From the NCBI RefSeq assembly GCF_000282655.1, contig NZ_AKIV01000063.1, forward strand, positions 1 through 57,412: a stretch of 57,412 bases of DNA. The letters are read 5' to 3'. The notes below the pieces were generated by a model. The model worked only from the letters and a program-made list of their open reading frames with translations, was not told where the DNA came from and did no database searches. Positions 11,364 to 20,127 of the stretch are shown one piece after another; positions within the stretch are counted from its first letter, which is position 1, and the number at the start of each line of letters is the position of its first letter. This DNA comes from Polaromonas sp. CF318 (GTDB lineage: Bacteria; Pseudomonadota; Gammaproteobacteria; Burkholderiales; Burkholderiaceae_C). Position numbers and translations under genes: made by a program.

Positions 11364-11417
11364 ATTCAGCGACACCGGATGCTGCAAACCGTGGCGAAAA
11401 CCGCAGCCTGCGCACCC

Positions 11418-12389
11418 TTACTTGTAGTTGCGGATCGCGTCGATGTTGGCCTTGCCGAACTGCTTTTCGAATTCGGCATTGACGGGCGCCAGCGTGGCCA
11501 CGAACCTGGCTTTGTCGACGTTCTCGATCACGGTCATGCCCTTGGCGCGCAGATCGGCCACTCCGTTGGCGTCGTCCTGGTCGACGCGGGCGCGGTTGGC
11601 TTTGGTCGCTTCCTTGGCCGCGTCGATGAAGGCCGTTTTGTCGGCGGCGCTGAGCTTGTCGAAGGAGGCTTTGTTCATCAGGAAAATGCAGGGCGAATAC
11701 ACGTGGCCGGTCAGCGACAGGTGCTTTTGCACCTGGTCGAACTTGGCGGACATGATCACCGACAGGGGATTTTCCTGGCCGTCGACGGTGCCTTGCTGCA
11801 GCGCGGTGAACACCTCAGGGAAGGCCATGGGCGTGGTGATGATGCCCAGGCCTTTGTAGGCCGCGATGTGCACCGGATTTTCCATGGTGCGCATCTTCAG
11901 CCCCTTCAGGTCTTCCGGCAGCTTCACGTCGCGCTTGCTGTTGGTCATGTGGCGAAAGCCGTTCTCGGCCCAGGCCAGCGCCTTGAAGCCCTTGGCGTCG
12001 AATTTGGTCAGCAGGTCCTGGCCGATGGGGCCGTCGAGCACGGCGCGCGCATGCGCCTTGTCGCGAAACAGGAAGGGCACGTCGAGGATTTTGGTCTCGG
12101 GCACGAAGTTGGGCACCGGGCCGGTGGACGAGAAGGCCAGTTCCTGGGTACCCAGTTGCACGGCCTCGATGGATTCGCGCTCGCCGCCCAGTGCGCCGTT
12201 GTAGAAGGTCTGGATCTTGTAGCGGCCGGCTGTGCGTTTCTCGACTTCCCTGGCGAAGGTATCGATCGCAACACCCTGGTGCGAGTTCTGGGCTGTGGAA
12301 ATGCTGATGCGCATGGTGCTTTGCGCGCTCACCGATGCGATGATTCCCAGGCCCAAAGCCATGCCGACCAGCAGTTTTGAAATTTTCAT
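11418..12389 (-). CDS. TRAP transporter substrate-binding protein, DctP family
   Basis: A 323-residue periplasmic solute receptor. The Sec signal peptide is MKISKLLVGMALGLGIIASVSAQ, with probable cleavage after SAQ. Mature-domain marks include FAREVEKRTAGRYKIQTFYNGALGGERE, the conserved Arg region LKGLKMRTMENPVH, and AFPEVFTALQQGTVDGQENPL. The Arg normally binds the carboxylate of the ligand. It is the first TRAP gene on the minus strand, downstream of the DenD-like gene. The neighbouring dehydrogenase makes erythronate or a similar four-carbon sugar acid a reasonable guess for the ligand. Confidence 0.93.
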   Translation of the reverse strand: MKISKLLVGMALGLGIIASVSAQSTMRISISTAQNSHQGVAIDTFAREVEKRTAGRYKIQTFYNGALGGERESIEAVQLGTQELAFSSTGPVPNFVPETKILDVPFLFRDKAHARAVLDGPIGQDLLTKFDAKGFKALAWAENGFRHMTNSKRDVKLPEDLKGLKMRTMENPVHIAAYKGLGIITTPMAFPEVFTALQQGTVDGQENPLSVIMSAKFDQVQKHLSLTGHVYSPCIFLMNKASFDKLSAADKTAFIDAAKEATKANRARVDQDDANGVADLRAKGMTVIENVDKARFVATLAPVNAEFEKQFGKANIDAIRNYK

Positions 12390-12460
12390 GGTGTCTCCAA
12401 ATAATCGTTGTGTTTAGAAAATCCGCGACTGCGATATGCAGCCAGCCGTATGCACACCTA

Positions 12461-13486
12461 TTATTGCGTCATCGCCTCGGGCGCGATGCGCGGGTTTTCG
12501 CTTAAGTGCGCAGCGATGATGCTGTCAAAGTCCTTGTCGGGCAAGAGGCCCAGGCCCCGGGCCCGCGCCGCGTCTATGGTGGCCGGCCAGCTCGTCACGA
12601 TGCCGGCGACGGCCGGGTCGGATGTCCAGTCGATCAGGCTGGAGGCCTCTTTGCCGGCCACGCGTTCGAGTGCCGCGGCCATCTCGCCCACGGTGGTTTT
12701 CAGCGCCGGCAGATTGACGGCCGTGCGCGCGCCCCATTCGGCGTCGCCGGCTTCGGCCGCGCGTACCAGCCCTTCAATCGTTCGCGCGGGGGACGACAGG
12801 GCCACGGCGGTGTCGGGCGGCACCGGGCAGGCTGCGCGCAGGCCCGCCAGCGGCTCGCGGATCATGCCGCTCAGAAAGCTGGAGGCCGCGCCGTTGGGTT
12901 TGCCCGGACGCACGCTGACGGTCATCAGCCGCACGTTGCGCCCGCGTATGAAACCTTTGCGCGCATAGTCCGCCACCAGCTGCTCGCCGATGAATTTCTG
13001 GATGCCATAGCTGTTCTGCGGCGTAGGCAGCGTCCTGTCGTCAATCACCGGCGGCAAGGGCTGCGCCGGCGAGTTGCCGAACACCGCGAGCGAGCTCGCG
13101 AACACCACGGTGGGCGAGGTGCCCAGCGTGCGGCAGGCCTGCAGCAGCGCGCGCGTGGCATCGACGTTGCTGTGCATGCCGAGGTCGAAGTCGGCCTCGC
13201 ATTCGCCGCTGACGGCGGCGGCGAGGTGAAAGACGAGGGCGTCGTCGGTGCGCACGACCTGTAATGTTTTATCGCTGGCTTCGAGGAGCTGGTTGAGGTC
13301 GCCGACGACTGCGCGCACTCGTCCGTCCGCAGTCAGTGTGGCGGGTGGGGCAACCCGGTCGACCAGTGTGAGGGTCTTGATGGTTTGCGGCGCGCCACCT
13401 GCTAGGGAAAGCTTCCCTTGTTCAAGCAGCTGGCGAGCCAGCCTGGCTCCCAGGAATCCGGCGCCGCCGGTGATGACGATGTTCAT
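12461..13486 (-). CDS. denD: D-erythronate dehydrogenase-like NAD-dependent epimerase/dehydratase family protein
   Basis: A 341-residue extended short-chain dehydrogenase. The Rossmann motif is GGAGFLG (residues 7-13), and the active-site pattern is YGIQK with an upstream Ser in VVFASSLAVFG. The segment SVRPGKPNGAASSFLSGMIREPLAG is, as I recall, characteristic of DenD, which oxidises D-erythronate to 2-keto-D-erythronate. It lies 71 bp before dctP on the same strand, so uptake and first oxidation could be one unit. The companion kinase, isomerase and aldolase genes of erythronate catabolism are not in the window, so the symbol is tentative. Confidence 0.72.
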   Translation of the reverse strand: MNIVITGGAGFLGARLARQLLEQGKLSLAGGAPQTIKTLTLVDRVAPPATLTADGRVRAVVGDLNQLLEASDKTLQVVRTDDALVFHLAAAVSGECEADFDLGMHSNVDATRALLQACRTLGTSPTVVFASSLAVFGNSPAQPLPPVIDDRTLPTPQNSYGIQKFIGEQLVADYARKGFIRGRNVRLMTVSVRPGKPNGAASSFLSGMIREPLAGLRAACPVPPDTAVALSSPARTIEGLVRAAEAGDAEWGARTAVNLPALKTTVGEMAAALERVAGKEASSLIDWTSDPAVAGIVTSWPATIDAARARGLGLLPDKDFDSIIAAHLSENPRIAPEAMTQ

Positions 13487-13575
13487 AGGAACGTTTGCCT
13501 CAGTCTCTGTTGTTATCCACCGCAGCCTGTTGCCCGGTGGGTTTCGCAGTTTAGTGCGAACGGCGTTTTCGCGCC

Positions 13576-14874
13576 TTAGCGCGCCCTGAGCTTGAGCAAC
13601 CGGTCGCTCGCTGCAGCCATGTGCTCGCGCAAGGTATACCAGCGCTCGGAAAATTCGTCGGGCAGATCCAGCGACACCACCTGCCGCTCTATGTTGTCCA
13701 GCCGTTCCAGCAGCCGCCGCAGCGCCACGGGGTTGTCGGCGGCGACGCTGTCCATCTCGCTCTCGAGGAATTTGAGGTCGCCGTAAAAATGGTTCAGGGC
13801 GGAGTTGATGCGCCAGTCGAACAGCCTGGGGATCCAGGCCAGCATCAACAGCGCGATGCCCAGCAGCGGCAGGATGGCGTAGAAGACCAGCTCGGCGTAC
13901 TGGGCCGTGCGGTAGGGCAGCAGGGTTTCCATCCAGGGGCGCGCGCCCAGGCTGTAGCCGCGGGCCGTGGCGGAGAGCGGAAAGTCGCTGCCGCGAAAAC
14001 TCGGGAACTGGCCGTGGCGCTGCAAAAAGTTCGGTATCTCGTGGATCTCGACGGCGGCGTCCAGCAGGGCGCGCTGCAGGGCAGGGTGCACGTCCTGCCT
14101 CACCAGCAGGTGGGTTTGCAGGCTCATCAGCGTGAGGTCCTTGGGCGGGATGTCGCCGCGCAGCTCGATCGCACCCTGCGGCAGCAGCAGCGGCTGCAGC
14201 CGCGGGTTCTGGGCGGCCAGCGCGCCCGCGTGTTCGACACCCAGCAGCTGGATGCCGCTGCTGCGCGTGAGTAATTGCACGGCCTGCGAGTCATCACCGG
14301 CGACATGGAACACCAGGTCGACCTTGCCGTCGATCAGCGCGTTGGCGGCCGCCACGCCGGCGCTGCTGTCGAACTGCACGTCCGCGGGCCGCACGCCGGC
14401 GTGCGCCAGCATCAGCCTGGCCGCCATGAAGGATGAGGACGAGGTTGGCCCCGCCGCGATGCGCAAGCCCCTGGCCTGCGCCAGCGACAAAGGCCCGCCC
14501 GTGGTGGAAAAAACCCACACCGGCTCCTGGCCCACGACGGCCAGCGCCTGCACCCCGGTGTCGGCGCCGGCATAAATGCCCTGGGCAAAACCAATGCTGG
14601 TGGCGTCACCCGGCCGGCCCAGCCGCTCCAGCGAGCCTTTTTGCGTGTCCGAATACACGAGTTCGGCGCGCACGCCCATGCGCTCGAGCTGCTCGGCATA
14701 GCGCTGCGCCAGCATGGAGTAGCCGTCCTGCGGCGAACCCGCGCCTATGACCACTTCGGCGGGCGGCAGCACTTTCCATCGGGTGGCCGACCACCACAAG
14801 GCCAGGGCCGTGCACAGCAGCACCGGCAGATAGAACAGCCACCAGCGCCGGCGGTACAGCAACAGCAGTTTCAT
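13576..14874 (-). CDS. Membrane-anchored TAXI-type solute-binding protein (copy 1)
   Basis: A 432-residue protein of the TAXI (NMT1-like) TRAP binding-protein family, but with membrane anchors. A hydrophobic segment at about 11-27 (after basic RRRWW) has no clear cleavage site. The middle part holds the TAXI pattern VVIGAGSPQDGYSMLAQRYAE and GLRIAAGPTSSSSFMAARLM. A second helix lies at about 328-350 (AILPLLGIALLMLAW), leaving a 78-residue, charged, probably cytoplasmic tail. It follows its paralogue by five bases. No TAXI-type fused permease lies nearby. A sensory or scaffold role is possible. The 701-residue-length class of fused permeases is absent here. Confidence 0.75.
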   Translation of the reverse strand: MKLLLLYRRRWWLFYLPVLLCTALALWWSATRWKVLPPAEVVIGAGSPQDGYSMLAQRYAEQLERMGVRAELVYSDTQKGSLERLGRPGDATSIGFAQGIYAGADTGVQALAVVGQEPVWVFSTTGGPLSLAQARGLRIAAGPTSSSSFMAARLMLAHAGVRPADVQFDSSAGVAAANALIDGKVDLVFHVAGDDSQAVQLLTRSSGIQLLGVEHAGALAAQNPRLQPLLLPQGAIELRGDIPPKDLTLMSLQTHLLVRQDVHPALQRALLDAAVEIHEIPNFLQRHGQFPSFRGSDFPLSATARGYSLGARPWMETLLPYRTAQYAELVFYAILPLLGIALLMLAWIPRLFDWRINSALNHFYGDLKFLESEMDSVAADNPVALRRLLERLDNIERQVVSLDLPDEFSERWYTLREHMAAASDRLLKLRAR

Positions 14875-14879
14875 CGCCC

Positions 14880-16193
14880 TTATCGCCCCCGCATCCGGTA
14901 CAGCCGCTGGCGCACGAATTCGATGTGCTGGTGCAGCGTGTAGCAGCGCGCCATCAGGTCGCGGGGCGTGACAAAAGCCATCATGGCCTTGTCGATGCCG
15001 TTCAGGCGTACCAGGAAGCGCGTCAGGTCCAGCCCCGAGAGCGATTCCTGGCCCAGGTCGTTTTCAATGAACTTGAGCTCGCCATACCAGCGGTTCACGC
15101 GGCTTTCCAGCACCCAGCGCAGGTAGGCCGGGACCAGGCGCATCAGCCACAGGGCCAGCAGCGCCACCGGCAGCACGATCAGCAGGATGCGCTCGGCGAC
15201 CTGGGCCCACCAGAAGGGCAGCACGCGCTCCAGCCAGGGCAGGCCGTGGGTCAGGGTTTCGCGCGCCTCGCGTGCGGTGGGAAAGTCGATGCGCCGCAGC
15301 GAAGGGAAGTCTCCGGCGCGGTGGAACAGTCCGCCGCCGGCGTGGACGTCCATGGCCACCGCGATGGCCAGGCGCTTGAGGGCCGGGTGCAGGCCCTCGC
15401 GCGCCACCAGGCTGGCCGAGGTGGTCAGCAGCGTGATGTCGCGAGGGGGCAGCCGCGCGTCCAGCGTGCCCTGCGCCAGCAGGCGCGACTCGAGGTAGGG
15501 GTTGCGCTCGGTGATGGCGGCGGACTTGCGGATGTTCGCCATGTGGATGCCCGGCAGGCTCAGCATGTTCTGCACCACAAAGGACTCGGGCGCCGCGACG
15601 ATGAAGACCACGTCGACAGCACCCTGCCGCAGGGCCTGGACGGCCGGGCTGCTGGTCAACGGGGAGAGCGTCAGGTCCCTGGCCTCCATCCTCGCCTGCT
15701 CCAGCAGCTTGAGCGCCACCTTGCGGGTTCCACTACCCTCGGGGCCTATGGCCACGCGCAGCCCCTGCAACTGGTTGAGCGAATCGATTTCGCGGCCGCG
15801 CGTGAAAACCCACACCGGTTCCACGTCCACATTGACCAGGGTTTCGACGCGGCTGCGGTCGCGCCTTTCGAGTGAGCTGCCCAGGTAACCGAAGCCGCCC
15901 TGCATCAGGGCGAGGTCCGAGGGATTCACGGCCTGGCGAAGGCGCTCCAGGTTTTGCTGCGAACCGGCCGAGGTCTGGATGTTGAGCGTGATGCCGTGGT
16001 CCGCGAGTTTTTCGGCATAGCGCTGGGCATGGAGATAGTAGGCGCCGTCCGCGCCGGCCGTGGTAATGCTCAGTTGCGCGGGCGGCATGGGATAGGCGAA
16101 CAGCCACAGGCCCGTGGCCATGGCTGCGGCGGCAAGCGCCATGGGCAGCCGGATCCACAGCCATTTTTGTTGGTACAACTTCGCCATGCGCAC
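14880..16193 (-). CDS. Membrane-anchored TAXI-type solute-binding protein (copy 2)
   Basis: A paralogue of the next gene, 437 residues from GTG 16193 (AGGA 9 bp upstream) or 435 from ATG 16187. The domain order is the same: an N-terminal helix (about 12-34), a periplasmic TAXI domain with LSITTAGADGAYYLHAQRYAE and GLRVAIGPEGSGTRKVAL, then a helix (ILLIVLPVALLALWLMRLVPA) and a roughly 80-residue C-terminal tail with WYGELKFIE, matched by FYGDLKFLE in copy 1. The shared tail motif suggests a conserved cytoplasmic interaction surface. The two genes form a two-gene unit with five bases between them. Confidence 0.75.
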   Translation of the reverse strand: MRMAKLYQQKWLWIRLPMALAAAAMATGLWLFAYPMPPAQLSITTAGADGAYYLHAQRYAEKLADHGITLNIQTSAGSQQNLERLRQAVNPSDLALMQGGFGYLGSSLERRDRSRVETLVNVDVEPVWVFTRGREIDSLNQLQGLRVAIGPEGSGTRKVALKLLEQARMEARDLTLSPLTSSPAVQALRQGAVDVVFIVAAPESFVVQNMLSLPGIHMANIRKSAAITERNPYLESRLLAQGTLDARLPPRDITLLTTSASLVAREGLHPALKRLAIAVAMDVHAGGGLFHRAGDFPSLRRIDFPTAREARETLTHGLPWLERVLPFWWAQVAERILLIVLPVALLALWLMRLVPAYLRWVLESRVNRWYGELKFIENDLGQESLSGLDLTRFLVRLNGIDKAMMAFVTPRDLMARCYTLHQHIEFVRQRLYRMRGR

Positions 16194-16287
16194 AGGGGTG
16201 AGTCCTGTAAAAGGTTGTTACCCTTATAGCGCAAAGGTGTTACCGCCGTCAGGCGGATAACGCGCAGGCGCAAACCAGGCGGCTGTG

Positions 16288-17298
16288 TCAGGCCGGCGCT
16301 GTTTTTGCTTTTGCCTTGGGCCCGGCACTGGTTGTGCCCAGCAGCCAGAGGTTGAGGCCCGGGGAGCGGCTGATGAGCAGCGCCGACACAATCGGCCCGG
16401 CCAGGCCGGCGGCCAGGCCCGCCACCATCAGCACATAGATATCCGTGACGCCTATTTTCTTCAAGACGATGCGGCTTGCCGCGGTGAAGAACACGTGCAG
16501 CAGGTAGATTGCGAACGAATAAGAGCCGACATAGGCCAGGCGGGGCGAGCTCCAGCCGCTGCGCAGCAGCAAAAAGGCGCTGCAGACACCCAGGCCCAGC
16601 GCGGCCATGGAGTTGCCTTGTTCGGAATACTGCGGCAGCAGCATGGCCGCGGTCGCGGCGCAGATGAAGACGGCCGCCGCGATGCCGCGTGCCGCCGGTC
16701 CGCTGATCTCGAAGCGTTTGCAGGCCAGCCCCGCGAGGAAGAAGGGCAAGAGGTAGACGGCGCCCTGGGCGGCAAAATAATTCGGCGGGCTGAAGTAGTC
16801 GAACAGCACCGCACTCAGGGCCCATGCCAGCGCGAAGCCGGCCGGCGTTGACAGCGCCTTGAAGTGCTCGAGCAGGACCACGACCAGGAAGACGATGAAC
16901 AGCGCTTCCAGGAACCAGAAATGTCCTACCGGCACGATGTGCAGCAGCCACCAGCGATCCACGGCATTGTTGGCGCCCGGCGTGAGCGCCTGCACGACGG
17001 CAAAAATGGTTCCCACCGTGATCAGCGGAAGCAGCAGCCTGCGCACCTTGCCCTTGATGAAGCCCGGGGCGTTGCCCTGGTAGGGCCGAAAGCCGTAAAC
17101 ATAGCCCGAGATAAAGGAGAACAGCGGCATGCGGATGTAGGCCAGCGCTTCGTTGAAGACCTGCAGCCAGTGGCCTTCCGGAATCCTCAATCCGACGCTG
17201 GGGGTGTCTCCCACCACGTGAAACAGGACCAGCAGGACGCAGGCAATGCCCCTCAACGTGTCCACCTCAAGACTGCGTTTCATTTTCTGGCCGGTCAT
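16288..17298 (-). CDS. Acyltransferase 3 family membrane protein
   Basis: About 336 residues with around ten hydrophobic segments. The family marks are LRGIACVLLVLFHV near the N-terminus (the His being the catalytic-type His of the family), MPLFSFISGYVYG, and GHFWFLEALFIVF. Such proteins move acetyl or other acyl groups onto surface sugars across the inner membrane. The ATG at 17298 was chosen because AAGGA lies about 12 bp upstream; the longer frame to 17403 has an Arg-rich implausible N-terminus. It faces away from epsA, so it probably shares the polysaccharide locus but has its own promoter. Confidence 0.85.
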   Translation of the reverse strand: MTGQKMKRSLEVDTLRGIACVLLVLFHVVGDTPSVGLRIPEGHWLQVFNEALAYIRMPLFSFISGYVYGFRPYQGNAPGFIKGKVRRLLLPLITVGTIFAVVQALTPGANNAVDRWWLLHIVPVGHFWFLEALFIVFLVVVLLEHFKALSTPAGFALAWALSAVLFDYFSPPNYFAAQGAVYLLPFFLAGLACKRFEISGPAARGIAAAVFICAATAAMLLPQYSEQGNSMAALGLGVCSAFLLLRSGWSSPRLAYVGSYSFAIYLLHVFFTAASRIVLKKIGVTDIYVLMVAGLAAGLAGPIVSALLISRSPGLNLWLLGTTSAGPKAKAKTAPA

Positions 17299-17719
17299 CG
17301 GATGCGGGTTCCTTTCTTCATGGTGCATGAAATCCCGCCACCCGGATCGCGGGCCGCGCGTGCGCGTTGAAGCGCCGAATGATGAATGGATCAATGAGAT
17401 CAATGCGGGAGATGCCTAGAGCGTAATCAAGCAAGGCTGCAACTTCAGGCCCGCAAAAAAGCAAACTGTTGCAAGCAGTATCGTTTTGCGCGGCATCCAA
17501 CATCCAGCGCACAGCTGTTACGTTGTTGCAACGAATCCGCCGCTCTTCTGTCAAATGAATCAATCGGGAAAACCCTAAACTGGGTTCATCTCCTACATCA
17601 ACTGTCTCGCTTGGCGCATGGCGTCTCCCGCAGATGTGTTCGATCCTCAATCAGCTGTTTCCGCAGCGCCGTCACCTGGCGATTTCGCGGGGCAAACACA
17701 CAGGAAGTGACATCCGGAA
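17299..17719. promoter_or_regulatory. Divergent intergenic region between the acyltransferase and epsA
   Basis: 421 bp, less GC-rich than its neighbours. It carries two related dyads: ACTGTTGCAAGCAGT at 17465-17479 (ACTG/CAGT arms) and the 8-bp palindrome GTTGCAAC at 17525-17532. Both share TTGCAA and could be regulator sites. A 110-residue open frame on the minus strand here looks spurious. Confidence 0.35.
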
Positions 17720-18502
17720 ATGACTTTTCACACTCCGCTTTCAAGCGAAGATTCCACGCGCTATGCGGCGCTGCTCGTGCAAGGCACGGCCATCACGCGG
17801 CATGCCGAACTGCTGGCCTGGCTTCAGGGCGACGTGCAGCAACTCCTTCCCCACGACATCCTGCTCGCGGGCTGGGGCGATTTTCAGCAGGGCGCCCTGC
17901 AGCACGACGTCGTGTCCAGGCTTCCCGGTGCGCGCTCCTACGCCGCGGGCACGGACGGGCTGCCCTTTCTATTAGGCAAGTTCCATGAGCGCTGGCTGGC
18001 CGCCGACCGCCAACCCTGCCGGCTGGACTTCAGCGAATTCGAATACCTGCTGGGCCAGGCAAGCTTGCCGGGTTCCTTCCCGGGCAGCCTGCGCGGCATG
18101 CGCACGGTGCTGATCCACGGGCTGCAGGACGAGCGGGCGCAGCAGGAGTGCCTGTATGTATTCATGAGCGCGGGCGACATCCCGGCCGAGCCTTGCGGCA
18201 CGGCCCTGCGCATGCTGATGCCCAGCGTGGATGCCGCCTTGCGCCAGATGACGCCGTTGCCGCAGCAGCGCCGGCCCGCCGCCATGCGCGGCCCGGCCGA
18301 GGACGCCAGCGGCCTGAGCGAGCGCGAGACCCAGATCATGGCCTGGGTGGCCATGGGCAAAACCAATTCCGAAATAGGCGCCATTCTCAACATCAGCGGC
18401 TTCACCGTGAAGAACCATATGCAGCGCATCTTCCAGAAGCTCAATGTCTTCAACCGCGCGCAGGCGGTTTCCAAAGTAACAAGGGTCGGCATGTATGGCT
18501 GA
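17720..18502 (+). CDS. epsA: LuxR-type transcriptional regulator EpsA of exopolysaccharide clusters
   Basis: 260 residues with a long N-terminal sensing/dimer region (1-190) and a C-terminal LuxR helix-turn-helix (about 197-258): LSERETQIMAWVAMGKTNSEIGAILNISGFTVKNHMQRIFQKL. The full layout, the position at the head of the eps genes and the N-terminal sequence fit the EpsA regulator described for betaproteobacterial eps clusters related to Methylobacillus. There is no receiver domain. It overlaps epsB by eight bases, so regulator and initiating transferase are translated from one mRNA. It probably activates the eps operons. Confidence 0.82.
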   Translation: MTFHTPLSSEDSTRYAALLVQGTAITRHAELLAWLQGDVQQLLPHDILLAGWGDFQQGALQHDVVSRLPGARSYAAGTDGLPFLLGKFHERWLAADRQPCRLDFSEFEYLLGQASLPGSFPGSLRGMRTVLIHGLQDERAQQECLYVFMSAGDIPAEPCGTALRMLMPSVDAALRQMTPLPQQRRPAAMRGPAEDASGLSERETQIMAWVAMGKTNSEIGAILNISGFTVKNHMQRIFQKLNVFNRAQAVSKVTRVGMYG

Positions 18503-19922
18503 AGCAAACCAGCTCAACTCGGCGTCCGCCTGGCTCAACCAGCGCGAACCGCGCTCCATGGGGCTGGGCCGCAGCCACCTGTTCACCGCTGTCGAAGCCG
18601 GGCTGGATCCGCTGGTGCTGGTGTTCTCGCTGTGGGCCCTGGCGTTTTATTTCGAAGGCTCGGTCCGGCCCGCCTACCTGATCCTGTCCGTCATCGTGTT
18701 CTCGCTGACCTTTCCGGGCAGTTCCCAGCTGCGCCTGCCGGTATGGAAGGTGTTCTCGAAAATCGCCTTTCACTGGCTATGGATCGCCGGCCTGTTGCTG
18801 CTGACGGGCTATGTGACGGAGTATTTCCACAAGTTTTCCATGACCGTGCTGAGTCACTGGCTGTGGGTCGCGCCCGTGGCCCAGGCCGGCGCGCACCTGG
18901 CCCTCAGGGCCGCGGCGCCGCAGCTGCTGAAACTGCAGGGGCCGCCGCGCGGGGCGGTCATCGTCGGCATGAATGAGCAGGGCGTGTCGCTGGCCCGGAA
19001 CATCGCCGGCTCGGCCTACTCGGGCATAGAGCTCAAGGGCTTTTTCGACGACCGCGGCGAAGACCGCAGGGAAGCGCAGGACGAGCACCGGCTGGTCGGA
19101 AAAATCGACGACCTGCCGGCCTACGTCAAGCAGCACCGCATCCAGTTCATCTACCTGTCGCTGCCCATGGCCTCGCGCCCGCGCATCCTGCAGGTGCTGG
19201 ACGGGCTCAAGGACACCACCGCCTCGATCTACTTTGTGCCCGACATGTTCATCACCGACCTGATCCAGGGCCGCAGCGACACGGTCTGCGGCGTCACGGT
19301 GATCTCGGTCTGCGACACACCCTTCCGCGGCGTCAACGGTTTCCTCAAGCGCGCCAGCGACATCGTGCTGTCGCTGCTGATCCTGCTGCTGATCTTCCCC
19401 GTCATGCTGGTGATCGCCCTGCTGGTGAAGCTGGACTCGCCGGGGCCGGTCATTTTCAAGCAGCGCCGCTACGGCCTGGACGGCGAGCAGATCCTGGTCT
19501 ACAAATTCCGCTCCATGGCCGTCACCGAGGACGGCGGCACCATACGCCAGGCGAGCAAGAACGACATGCGGGTCACCCGCCTGGGTGCCATCCTGCGCAA
19601 GACCTCGCTCGACGAGCTGCCGCAGTTCGTCAACGTGCTGCAGGGCCGCATGAGCATCGTCGGCCCGCGCCCGCACGCCGTGGCGCACAACGAGATGTAC
19701 CGCTCGCTCATCAAGGGTTATATGGTGCGCCACAAGGTCAGGCCCGGCATCACGGGCTGGGCCCAGGTCAACGGCCAGCGAGGCGAAACCGACACGCTGG
19801 ACAAGATGCAGTCGCGCATCGATTGCGACCTGGACTACCTGCGCAACTGGTCGCTGCAACTGGATTTTTTCATCATCCTGAAAACCATTCGCCTGGTCTT
19901 CAAGGATGGCGCGGCTTACTGA
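18495..19922 (+). CDS. epsB: Undecaprenyl-phosphate hexose-1-phosphate transferase (EpsB)
   Basis: A 475-residue polyprenyl-phosphate sugar transferase of the WcaJ/PssY type. The first half has several hydrophobic helices and a nucleotide-fold region GAVIVGMNEQGVSLARNIAG. The C-terminal bacterial sugar transferase domain is full length: KRASDIVLSLLILLLIFPVM, then GLDGEQILVYKFRSM, TSLDELPQFVNVLQG and SIVGPRP. The DELPQ and GPRP motifs hold catalytic residues. It loads the first hexose phosphate onto undecaprenyl phosphate at the inner membrane. It is coupled to epsA by overlap, and 205 bp separate it from the EpsL start. Confidence 0.93.
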   Translation: MAEANQLNSASAWLNQREPRSMGLGRSHLFTAVEAGLDPLVLVFSLWALAFYFEGSVRPAYLILSVIVFSLTFPGSSQLRLPVWKVFSKIAFHWLWIAGLLLLTGYVTEYFHKFSMTVLSHWLWVAPVAQAGAHLALRAAAPQLLKLQGPPRGAVIVGMNEQGVSLARNIAGSAYSGIELKGFFDDRGEDRREAQDEHRLVGKIDDLPAYVKQHRIQFIYLSLPMASRPRILQVLDGLKDTTASIYFVPDMFITDLIQGRSDTVCGVTVISVCDTPFRGVNGFLKRASDIVLSLLILLLIFPVMLVIALLVKLDSPGPVIFKQRRYGLDGEQILVYKFRSMAVTEDGGTIRQASKNDMRVTRLGAILRKTSLDELPQFVNVLQGRMSIVGPRPHAVAHNEMYRSLIKGYMVRHKVRPGITGWAQVNGQRGETDTLDKMQSRIDCDLDYLRNWSLQLDFFIILKTIRLVFKDGAAY

Positions 19923-20127
19923 AGTTTGTTGAAACCGGAAAAACAAAAAAGAAAGGAAAAAAGCGCGAATCCGCCAGTCCGACAGGGCCGCAGCCAATAG
20001 GACAAAAGGACTATCGCCTCCCCATCATGAATCCGCTATCTTCATTTGACCCCCCTGCGGTTGCCGTTCCATGCGGTGGGCGCAGCCACTTCCAGACTTT
20101 TGCCGTTTCCGGCGCGGAGGGCTTGCT

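Noticed and set aside
17318..17650. Minus-strand frame of 110 codons between the acyltransferase and epsA
   Set aside because: It has no ribosome-binding site, overlaps the acyltransferase upstream region and has no recognisable family.
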